This document shows, in pieces, positions 1-6,076 of a stretch of DNA of 6,654 bases; within the stretch, counting starts at the first letter, position 1, and the number at the start of each line of letters is the position of its first letter. The DNA is taken from contig JAJYHU010000227.1 of the NCBI GenBank assembly GCA_021784615.1, positions 6,807 to 13,460 of the forward strand. Direction: 5' to 3'. The notes under the pieces were generated by a model. The model saw only the letters and a program-made list of their open reading frames with translations, had not been told where the DNA came from and did not search any database. A program made the position numbers and the translations under genes. The stretch is from Acidobacteriota bacterium. Its GTDB lineage: Bacteria > Acidobacteriota > Terriglobia > UBA7540.

Positions 1-764
1 TCGCTAAGGGAAGAGAGCGCCATATCGATAAAACCTTGGACGTGCGGCCGCGTCATCACCCCCGCTATGCGCTGGCCAGCATAGCTGTAAGGCGAAATAA
101 CCGTCGTTGCGCCCGCTCTGAGCAGCTTCGATTCAGCGTCTTCTTCACTGGCCCGGGCGACAATGGGAATCTTTGGCGCCATACCCCGCGCGGTTAAAGC
201 GATATAGACGTTCTGGGCGTCTGAAGTTACGGCGCTGGCAAGCGCCCGCGCCGACTCAATCCGCGCCTTTCTCAAAACCGCTTCACTGGCGGCGTCACCG
301 ATGATGACAGGAAAACCCTGTTCTTGGGCCCAAACGGCTCTGGCGGGGTCCCGCTCAATAATCACGAGCGGGAGCTTCCGGGCCGCGACTTCGGTAGCCA
401 CTCTCCGGCCCACGCGGCCCACGCCGCAAATGATGAAATGGTTCTTCAGAGAAGACAGCTCTTTTTCCATGCGGCGGCGTCCAAAAAACGAACCTAACTC
501 GAATTCTATCACTGCCTTCGTAAGGGTTCCAATTGCAAAGCCCACAGCAACGACGCCAAGAAGGATGAGAATAACATTAAAGATCTCGCCACGGCCGCTG
601 AGTTCGTTTTCCGGCCCTGCGCCAATCGTTGAAACGGTCATCAAGGTCGCGTAAAAGGATTTAAACCACCCCCATCCCTGGACAATATGAAAGCCCAGCG
701 TACCCACGCCGACCAGAAAGACGACGAGAGCCAGGATAATCAGAGTGGTCCGGAATCGCCTCAA
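1..764 (-). CDS. Two-TM potassium channel with RCK/TrkA-N domain (3' end cut by window edge)
   Basis: Probable inner-membrane K+ (or related cation) channel gated through a cytoplasmic nucleotide-binding RCK domain, of MthK/Kch-like layout. Seen in 254 translated residues: helix 1 about 7-25, pore loop about 34-51, helix 2 about 63-81, then a Rossmann RCK_N domain from about 108, with CGVGRVG at 113-119, the acidic end of strand 2 in VIIERDP (134-140), GDAASEAVL (156-164) and AGATTVISP (217-225). The filter reads TVSTIGAGPE (43-52), not the canonical T-V-G-Y-G-D/E. There are no S1-S4 voltage-sensor helices. The reading frame is open at base 1, so the RCK C-terminal part is missing from the window. 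Start: TTG at 764, chosen because GGAGGG (minus strand, 778-773) lies 8 nt upstream; a GTG at 785 and a TTG at 797 are in frame but lack such a site. No ATG is in frame before residue 42. It lies downstream of the phosphatase gene after a 139 bp gap. Family assignment is firm; ion specificity is not. Confidence 0.88.
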   Translation of the reverse strand, partial: MRRFRTTLIILALVVFLVGVGTLGFHIVQGWGWFKSFYATLMTVSTIGAGPENELSGRGEIFNVILILLGVVAVGFAIGTLTKAVIEFELGSFFGRRRMEKELSSLKNHFIICGVGRVGRRVATEVAARKLPLVIIERDPARAVWAQEQGFPVIIGDAASEAVLRKARIESARALASAVTSDAQNVYIALTARGMAPKIPIVARASEEDAESKLLRAGATTVISPYSYAGQRIAGVMTRPHVQGFIDMALSSLS

Positions 765-772
765 CGCCTCAA

Positions 773-778
773 CCCTCC
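773..778 (-). promoter_or_regulatory. Shine-Dalgarno deciding the TTG start of the channel gene
   Basis: The minus strand reads GGAGGG here, 8 nt before TTG at 764. This is the only strong ribosome-binding match near the plausible starts and is why TTG was preferred over GTG at 785. It also lies inside the end of a 14-codon ATG mini-ORF (813-769) that stops 4 nt before the TTG. Confidence 0.55.
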
Positions 779-788
779 ATTGCACAAT

Positions 789-806
789 TGCCGGCAAACG
801 CCGGCA
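789..806. repeat. Perfect inverted repeat (7-bp stem, 4-nt loop) upstream of the channel gene
   Basis: On the minus strand the sequence is TGCCGGC-GTTT-GCCGGCA, a fully paired GC-rich stem with a four-base loop. It sits between the phosphatase stop (904) and the channel start (764), ending 10 nt upstream of the channel Shine-Dalgarno. No run of T follows on either strand, so it is not a classical intrinsic terminator. It could be a weak transcript end for the phosphatase mRNA, an mRNA structure affecting channel translation, or chance. What is seen is the symmetry; the function is unknown. Confidence 0.5.
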
Positions 807-903
807 CAGCCATTGAGCTTTCTATCCCGTAAAGTCCGGCAGCCACGCGTGGGCATCCTCGGTTTACCGAACATTCCGAAGAGCACCGATGCAGGCAAAA
901 CCG

Positions 904-2985
904 CTACTCGGTTGCCATCGCGACGATCAGCGTCATATCGTCTTGGGGCTCCTTGCTGCCCGTCCAGTCGTCAATGCTTCGGTAGATTTCTTCCACCAGG
1001 GATTCCAGGGAGCCGCCCTGCGCGCGCCGGAGGACCTCGATCAGGCGGCCTTCTCCAAACTGCTCTTCGAAATTATTTTCAGCTTCCGTCAGGCCGTCAC
1101 TGAAAGCCACCAGCAAATCGCCAGGTTCAAGCCTAACCTCCGCCTCGCTGTAGGTCATCGGCGAAATCAGGCCCAGCGGCGTCCCTCCGACGTCCAGCCT
1201 GATCGTTGCTCCGTTCCGAAGCACGAGCGGCGCCGGGTGGCCGGCATTTGTGTAAACGATCCGGCGAGAGGATGCCTCATATAGCGCGTAGAAACAGGTC
1301 GCATATTTTTCGTCGGGGGTATTCTCGTACATTTGTTGATTCAGTTGTCCAAAAAAATCCGCGGTGGAAAGCCGGGCGGAATCCAGCCGCCCATCGGAAG
1401 GGAAATCGGCATAAAGCCGGGTCCGGATAATCGACTGCACAGCAGACATGATCAATGCCGCGGAAATCCCTTTGCCGCTTACGTCGCCCAGGACAATCCC
1501 CAGCCGATTCCTGCCCATGGGCAAGAAATCATAATAGTCTCCGCTAACCCCGCGCGCGGGTCTACAGGCGCCACAAAGCTTTAAACCAGGCGCTTCCGGG
1601 ACTTTGGAGGGAAACAACTGTTGTTGCACCTCACGGGCAATCTCAAGGTCACGTTCGAGAATGGTTTTTTCGTGCGCCTCTTCCATCAAACGCCGCAGCG
1701 AGGCGGTCATGTTGTCAAAAGCTTCCCCGAGCGAACTGAGTTGGTCATGCGGCGGCATGTTGATCCGGTGCGAAAGATCGCCCGCCATGATGCGCTTCGT
1801 GGCGCCGTAAAGCTTGTCCACCGTCGTTGTCACGCTCCTGGTCAGTTGAATGCCGACTATCAGGGACATCAACTCAATCGTCAGGAAGATGGCCGCCACC
1901 ACCAGAAACAGGTCCACGTAGATGCGCGAATATCGGCCCAGGGTCCCCAGGAGCTGGCCCGTAAGGGTTGAGAGCCGGGAAGTAACATAGACAAACACTG
2001 GTCTGGGAACCCGCTTCTCCTTAACGCCACCCCACTCGATGGGATTCAGCGCCGAAGTGCCGAATACGTCCGCATCCAAAAAGTTGGCCGGAGGGGGAAG
2101 AGCGATCGAACTCGACTGCAATGTTACCGCGCCCTTTGGCGTGCCGCGGGACATCCCCGGAGCGATATCTCCGGGCACTGGAGGAATGGGCATGCCTTGT
2201 TCGCGGGGATTGAAAATGACTCCCACCGGGCCGATACCGGAACCCACAATGTCCAGCAGCTTGGGAGTGAAGGGCTCGGAAAGGACCATGGTAATCGGCC
2301 CGGCGGAAGTTTCGCCCTCATCGACAGATCGAAGAAAGATCCTCCCGCCTTCAGCAACGACGCCGGCAAATTCCTCCCCGTGAAACCACACGGGAATAGT
2401 GGGAGTTTTGTTCAGGGTCTTTCCGTTCAAATAGAACGCCTCTTTTTCAGACCCCATGCTGAGCGAGATTTCAAGACCGGGATAGCTGGCTGCGTGGGTC
2501 GAAAGCTCCTGAACGTAAAACCGGCGCAACTGGCCAATCAACTCAACTGCCGTCTTTGCCCGGCTCAAGTGGGCCTCATGCGCGACCACGCGATTGACCT
2601 GCCGCAACTCCGCGACCTGTTCGCGAACTCGAAGCGTGACCAGGAAGGCCGCAAATTGTCCGTTGAGCATAACCGCCGCTAATCCGACCAGAACCAAAAT
2701 TAGAACAATCGGGACAACTGCGATAAAAATGTAGGTGACAATCAGCCGCCGCCGAAGGTGCCAGAGAATATGGCGCTTCAGCGTTCCAACCAAGCGATTA
2801 ACATAATAAACGCCTGCAATCGCCAGCCCAACAATCAACAGAATCCACAGCGGGGCGGGAAGCGCATCCCAAACGATGCTGGCCAGCCACAGGGCGAGTC
2901 CAAAAAAAATGACCCCCGCGGCAAAGCGCGCCAGCGGTCGCGTCCGATATTCTTGAAAGAGAAGATCAATTGCCGCGGCTAGCAT
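904..2985 (-). CDS. Membrane-anchored PP2C/SpoIIE-family serine phosphatase with sensor region and HAMP domain
   Basis: Probably dephosphorylates a phosphoserine/threonine on a STAS-type anti-sigma antagonist or similar protein, as RsbU and SpoIIE do, in response to an external or membrane signal. Domains in the 693 residues: hydrophobic helices about 22-40 and 44-63, a basic cytoplasmic loop (RHILWHLRRR, 71-80), a third helix about 82-106, a probably extracytoplasmic region about 107-355, a fourth helix about 356-380, HAMP about 380-435, a coiled-coil linker with IAREVQQQLFP (449-459), and the phosphatase domain about 470-690. Metal-site acidic motifs are all present: SGDYYDF (481-487), LGDVSGKG (499-506), FSDGLTEAE (628-636) and QDDMT (681-685); TNAGHPAP (579-586) and GTPLGL (601-606) are further family signatures. 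The catalytic domain therefore looks active. Start ATG 2985 has GGAGG 4 nt upstream. It follows permease 2 after 109 bp without a clear terminator. No kinase or antagonist partner gene is in the window, so the target and signal are unknown. Confidence 0.93.
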   Translation of the reverse strand: MLAAAIDLLFQEYRTRPLARFAAGVIFFGLALWLASIVWDALPAPLWILLIVGLAIAGVYYVNRLVGTLKRHILWHLRRRLIVTYIFIAVVPIVLILVLVGLAAVMLNGQFAAFLVTLRVREQVAELRQVNRVVAHEAHLSRAKTAVELIGQLRRFYVQELSTHAASYPGLEISLSMGSEKEAFYLNGKTLNKTPTIPVWFHGEEFAGVVAEGGRIFLRSVDEGETSAGPITMVLSEPFTPKLLDIVGSGIGPVGVIFNPREQGMPIPPVPGDIAPGMSRGTPKGAVTLQSSSIALPPPANFLDADVFGTSALNPIEWGGVKEKRVPRPVFVYVTSRLSTLTGQLLGTLGRYSRIYVDLFLVVAAIFLTIELMSLIVGIQLTRSVTTTVDKLYGATKRIMAGDLSHRINMPPHDQLSSLGEAFDNMTASLRRLMEEAHEKTILERDLEIAREVQQQLFPSKVPEAPGLKLCGACRPARGVSGDYYDFLPMGRNRLGIVLGDVSGKGISAALIMSAVQSIIRTRLYADFPSDGRLDSARLSTADFFGQLNQQMYENTPDEKYATCFYALYEASSRRIVYTNAGHPAPLVLRNGATIRLDVGGTPLGLISPMTYSEAEVRLEPGDLLVAFSDGLTEAENNFEEQFGEGRLIEVLRRAQGGSLESLVEEIYRSIDDWTGSKEPQDDMTLIVAMATE

Positions 2986-2989
2986 TCAG

Positions 2990-2994
2990 CCTCC
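2990..2994 (-). promoter_or_regulatory. Shine-Dalgarno of the phosphatase gene
   Basis: GGAGG on the minus strand, 4 nt before the ATG at 2985. Spacing is short but within range, and no competing in-frame start has a better site. In the 109 bp gap up to permease 2 (2986-3094) I saw no convincing promoter hexamers and no stem followed by T residues. Confidence 0.55.
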
Positions 2995-3094
2995 AAACCG
3001 CACCATGCAAGAGAAAACTTATTTCGCAAGCAGAGGGGGATTAAACGAATTCGCCGTTTCGCTTGTCTTTCCGTTCAAGGATGCCCACTCCAGA

Positions 3095-4582
3095 TCATGA
3101 TTCAATTCTAGCAGTGGACTTTGGGGCAGAGCGAGACAGTTTTGCGGCGTTGCGCAGCACGCTGTGGCGCCGGCTATAGCCGAAATATATGAGGAACCCG
3201 ATCGCCATCCAACCGAAAAGCCGAATCCAGGTGTCTGAGGGGAGACCAAGCATCTGGGCCAGACAAACAATCATCCCCAAGGGAGCGACCACCCAGACCA
3301 TGGGCGTACGAAATGGACGCCTGACCTCTGGACGCTTCTTGCGCATCACCATGACAGACCCACAGACGATAACAAACGCCAGCAGAGTTCCGATGCTGAC
3401 CAACTCTCCCACAACCCGCAGCGGAACAAGTCCGCCACCCAGCGCGACAAAGAATCCCACCAGCGCCGTGCTCTTATAAGGTGTGCGGAAGCGCGGGTGA
3501 ACGGAACTGAAGGCTTTGGGCAACAACCCATCAAAAGCCATGGTATAGAAGATACGGGTCTGCCCCAGCAACATAACCAGAATTACCGCCGTGGTCCCCA
3601 GGATCGCTCCCAGTTTGACAATCGGCGAGAGCCAGTGGGCGGGAGTGGAATCAATCGCCACGGCAAGAGGATCCGGCACGTTCAATTGCTTGAAAGGCGT
3701 GATACCCGTCAAGATCAGAACGACCGCAACATAGAGCACCGTGGAGATGGCCAGCGACCCCAAAATTCCAATTGGCATGTCGCGCTCCGGATTGCGCGCT
3801 TCCTGTGCCGCCGTCGAAACCGCGTCAAACCCGATATAAGCGAAAAAGATGACACCCGCTCCGCGCAAAACCCCGCTCCAGCCAAAATGTCCGAAGGCCC
3901 CTTGATTGGGAGGAAGGAATGGAACCCAATTGCCCCGGGTAACATAGAGCGCGCCTATCCCAATGAACATCAGGATGACTCCCACCTTCACCAGAACGAT
4001 GAAATTATTAAAGCGGGCAGACTCGCGGATGCCCAGGATCAGCAATACGGTAATGACTGCAACAACAAGAAATGCCGGGAGATTAAAGTACGAGTGGATC
4101 AGGGTGCCGTCCACCATCCTGGCCGGGTCCCAGGGGCTGCGCGCCAACTCAGCCGGGAATGGGATGTGCAAGGTCCGCAAAAAAGACAGCATGTACCCCG
4201 ACCAGCCAATCGAGACCGTCGTGGCCCCAACCGCATATTCCAGAATCAAGTCCCATCCGATAATCCAAGCCAAGAATTCTCCAATCGTGGCATACGAATA
4301 GGTGTAGGCGCTGCCGGCGATCGGGATCATCGACGCAAATTCGGCGTAGCAAAGGCCTGCGAACGCACAACCCACTCCCGAGAGAAGCACCGAAAGTACC
4401 AGGGCTGGCCCCGTATATTGCACGGCCACGCCGCTCAGCACAAAGATCCCCGCTCCGACGATCGCTCCAATGCCCAGCGAGATCAAAGCAACCGGGCCGA
4501 GCACGCGGCGCAGTCCCTGTTCAGAATCCGCAGCGTCCCTCCGCAGTTGTTCGATGCTCTTCTTCACCCACAGATCAGACAT
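3095..4582 (-). CDS. APC-superfamily amino acid permease, cationic amino acid transporter (CAT)-like
   Basis: Inner-membrane amino acid carrier, 495 residues, with about 12 hydrophobic segments expected of the LeuT fold. The sequence resembles bacterial CAT-like permeases (YfnA/YhdG/GkApcT group): the unwound helix-1 motif GIGAIVGAGIFVL (37-49), YAEFASMIPIAGSAYTYSYA (79-98), the helix-6 block FFAYIGFDAVSTAAQEARNP (246-265) followed by ERDMPIGI (266-273), GQTRIFYTMAFDGLLPKAF (340-358) and RRPFRTP (421-427). The C-terminal tail after about 470 is basic (RRHSVLRNAAKLSR). The chosen start, ATG 4582, has AGGAGG 4 nt upstream and gives the normal N-terminus of the family, a short soluble stretch (residues 1-26) then helix 1. 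The frame stays open to an upstream ATG at 4729, but that extension lies wholly inside the preceding gene, lacks family resemblance and is rejected. It overlaps permease 1 by 8 nt. The substrate cannot be fixed from sequence; branch membership does not prove cationic substrates. Confidence 0.93.
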   Translation of the reverse strand: MSDLWVKKSIEQLRRDAADSEQGLRRVLGPVALISLGIGAIVGAGIFVLSGVAVQYTGPALVLSVLLSGVGCAFAGLCYAEFASMIPIAGSAYTYSYATIGEFLAWIIGWDLILEYAVGATTVSIGWSGYMLSFLRTLHIPFPAELARSPWDPARMVDGTLIHSYFNLPAFLVVAVITVLLILGIRESARFNNFIVLVKVGVILMFIGIGALYVTRGNWVPFLPPNQGAFGHFGWSGVLRGAGVIFFAYIGFDAVSTAAQEARNPERDMPIGILGSLAISTVLYVAVVLILTGITPFKQLNVPDPLAVAIDSTPAHWLSPIVKLGAILGTTAVILVMLLGQTRIFYTMAFDGLLPKAFSSVHPRFRTPYKSTALVGFFVALGGGLVPLRVVGELVSIGTLLAFVIVCGSVMVMRKKRPEVRRPFRTPMVWVVAPLGMIVCLAQMLGLPSDTWIRLFGWMAIGFLIYFGYSRRHSVLRNAAKLSRSAPKSTARIES

Positions 4583-6047
4583 CCCGCCTCCTCTCGGTTC
4601 CGTGGCCGGGCCCCAGGTTCCGTTTATGCCAAAAGTAATAGATGGGAATTCCGATTGCCACAATCCCCAAACCGGCCAAGCTCCGCCCCGGCCGATGTAA
4701 CAATAAAGCTCCTTCGATGAATACCGCAAGCACGATGTAGACCGCCGGTGCGACAGGGTATCCCCAGGCGCGATATGGCCGCGGAACGTCCGGCCGCGTC
4801 CGCCGCAGCCGGAAAACGCCGAGAATCGTCAAAATATAAAAGATCAGCACCGCAAAAATAACATAATCGAGCAACTCGTTGTAGGTTCCGCTCAACGTCA
4901 GCAGCGACGCCCACACCGCCTGCACCATCAGCGAAACGGCAGGGGTGCGGTACTTCGAACTAACTTTTCCCACCGAAGAGAAGAAAAGCCGGTCTTTGGC
5001 CATCGCGTAGTACACGCGCGCGCCCGCCAGGCTCATGCCATTCATGCAGCCGAAGGTGGAAATCACGATGGCGGCCGCCATCAATGCTGCGCCTCGAGGT
5101 CCCAAAATCGCTTCCATAACGGCTGTAGCCACCCGGTCCGCCGGGGCGTGCTGAATCCCTGCAAACGGCAACACCTGAAGGTAAATCAAGTTGCAGAAAA
5201 AGTAGACGCCGCACACAATTGCCGTTCCCGCCAGAAGAGCCAGGGGCAGATTCCGCTTGGCGTTCTTGACTTCGGCTCCGGTGAAAGTGACGTTGTTCCA
5301 CGCATCTGAAGAAAACAGCGGTCCCACCAGCGCAACCGCCAGGATCGTGAGCGTTGCCGAACCCCAACGGGCATGCCCCCAAAAACTCTGATGGGCCGCC
5401 CCCACAGGAGTGTGGCTGGACCGCCACCACAAGCCTGCACCTACCAAGCCCACCAAGGCTCCCACTTTGACCACCGTAAAGATGTTCTGGATCCACGCTC
5501 CCATTCGCAGGCCGAAAATATTGACCACTCCCAACCCGATCAGGACTGCAATGCCAATGGCCTGCTCCGAGGAAACCGTCAGGGCCGCCCGATGTCCCAA
5601 AAGAGTGACAGTTCCCAGATTCACCAGGTAATGCTGTTCGGAAATCCATGGAAAGAAGAAACCTAAAAACTTGCCAAATGCCACCGCCACAGCGGCGATC
5701 GTTCCCGTTTGGATCACCAGAAAGAGAGTCCACCCGTAGAGGAACCCGAACAAAGGATTGAAAGCTTCGCGCAAATAGACGTATTGCCCGCCCGCCTTCG
5801 GCATCATGGCAGCAAGTTCACCATAGGTCACGGCAGCGAAAACCGTCATCACGGCGCTGATAATCCACGAAACAAGGAAGAGCCCGGGCGAACCGACCTC
5901 GCGGGCGATTTCCGCGGCCACAATGAAGATCCCCGACCCAATCATCGACCCCATCACGATCGTGGTGCAGTCGAGCAGGCCAAGGCCTTTTACCAATTCG
6001 GGCGAAGAAGAATCTGGAATCGGGTCATCCGCAGCAGGCATGGCCAT
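4575..6047 (-). CDS. APC-superfamily amino acid permease, LAT-like branch
   Basis: Inner-membrane amino acid transporter or exchanger, 490 residues, about 12 hydrophobic segments. Visible family marks: helix-1 motif GSMIGSGIFIV (33-43), YGELAAMMPKAGGQYVYLRE (75-94), a helix-6 block LFSSDAWNNVTFTGAEVKNA (244-263) with KRNLP (264-268), whose W-N-N-x-x-F...E-x-K-N pattern is typical of the LAT branch (SteT-like and light subunits of heteromeric exchangers), GARVYYAMAKDRLFF (342-356) and RPDVPRPYRAWGYPVAP (418-434). Residues 1-25 are soluble and Pro/Asp/Ser-rich. Start: ATG 6047 is used; ATG 6041 (residue 3) is an equal alternative, as the upstream Shine-Dalgarno is weak (GGA, 8 nt away from 6047). 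It lies 29 bp after thiE and its last codons carry the Shine-Dalgarno of permease 2, which it overlaps by 8 nt. Substrate and exchange or symport mode are not determinable here. Confidence 0.93.
   Translation of the reverse strand: MAMPAADDPIPDSSSPELVKGLGLLDCTTIVMGSMIGSGIFIVAAEIAREVGSPGLFLVSWIISAVMTVFAAVTYGELAAMMPKAGGQYVYLREAFNPLFGFLYGWTLFLVIQTGTIAAVAVAFGKFLGFFFPWISEQHYLVNLGTVTLLGHRAALTVSSEQAIGIAVLIGLGVVNIFGLRMGAWIQNIFTVVKVGALVGLVGAGLWWRSSHTPVGAAHQSFWGHARWGSATLTILAVALVGPLFSSDAWNNVTFTGAEVKNAKRNLPLALLAGTAIVCGVYFFCNLIYLQVLPFAGIQHAPADRVATAVMEAILGPRGAALMAAAIVISTFGCMNGMSLAGARVYYAMAKDRLFFSSVGKVSSKYRTPAVSLMVQAVWASLLTLSGTYNELLDYVIFAVLIFYILTILGVFRLRRTRPDVPRPYRAWGYPVAPAVYIVLAVFIEGALLLHRPGRSLAGLGIVAIGIPIYYFWHKRNLGPGHGTERRRDV
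4587..4595 (-). promoter_or_regulatory. Shine-Dalgarno of permease 2 inside the end of permease 1
   Basis: The minus strand reads GAGAGGAGG, 4 nt before ATG 4582 and within the last codons of permease 1 (its C-terminal ERRRDV). The ATGTCTGA overlap joins start and stop. This decides the start of permease 2 and suggests translational coupling of the two carriers. Confidence 0.7.
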
Positions 6048-6076
6048 AATCGAAATCCGTTAAGAAGGTGGCTTTG

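Noticed and set aside
859..870. Short symmetric TCGG-TTTA-CCGA element after the phosphatase gene
   Set aside because: A 4-bp stem is expected by chance and lacks a T tail.
301..1284. Several plus-strand open frames over the channel and the 3' end of the phosphatase gene
   Set aside because: All are antisense to strongly supported genes, mutually overlapping, and lack family motifs.
2986..3094. Possible terminator between permease 2 and the phosphatase (minus-strand AAACG...CGTTT and CAAGC...GCTTG pairings)
   Set aside because: Only 5-bp stems, one with a loop of about 30 nt, and no T-run after them; not enough to call.
3497..4720. 407-codon open frame on the plus strand
   Set aside because: Antisense to permease 2; the product is a low-hydrophobicity Arg/Gln/Asn/Asp-rich string, as expected from reading a membrane-protein gene backwards, with no recognisable domain.
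4583..4729. Upstream ATG (4729) extension of permease 2 by 49 residues
   Set aside because: It lies entirely inside permease 1, has no resemblance to APC N-termini, and ATG 4582 has a strong AGGAGG site and the expected short N-terminal tail.
4960..5733. 257-codon minus-strand frame inside permease 1
   Set aside because: Out-of-frame shadow of a clearly real permease; Gly/Arg/Cys-rich without motifs.
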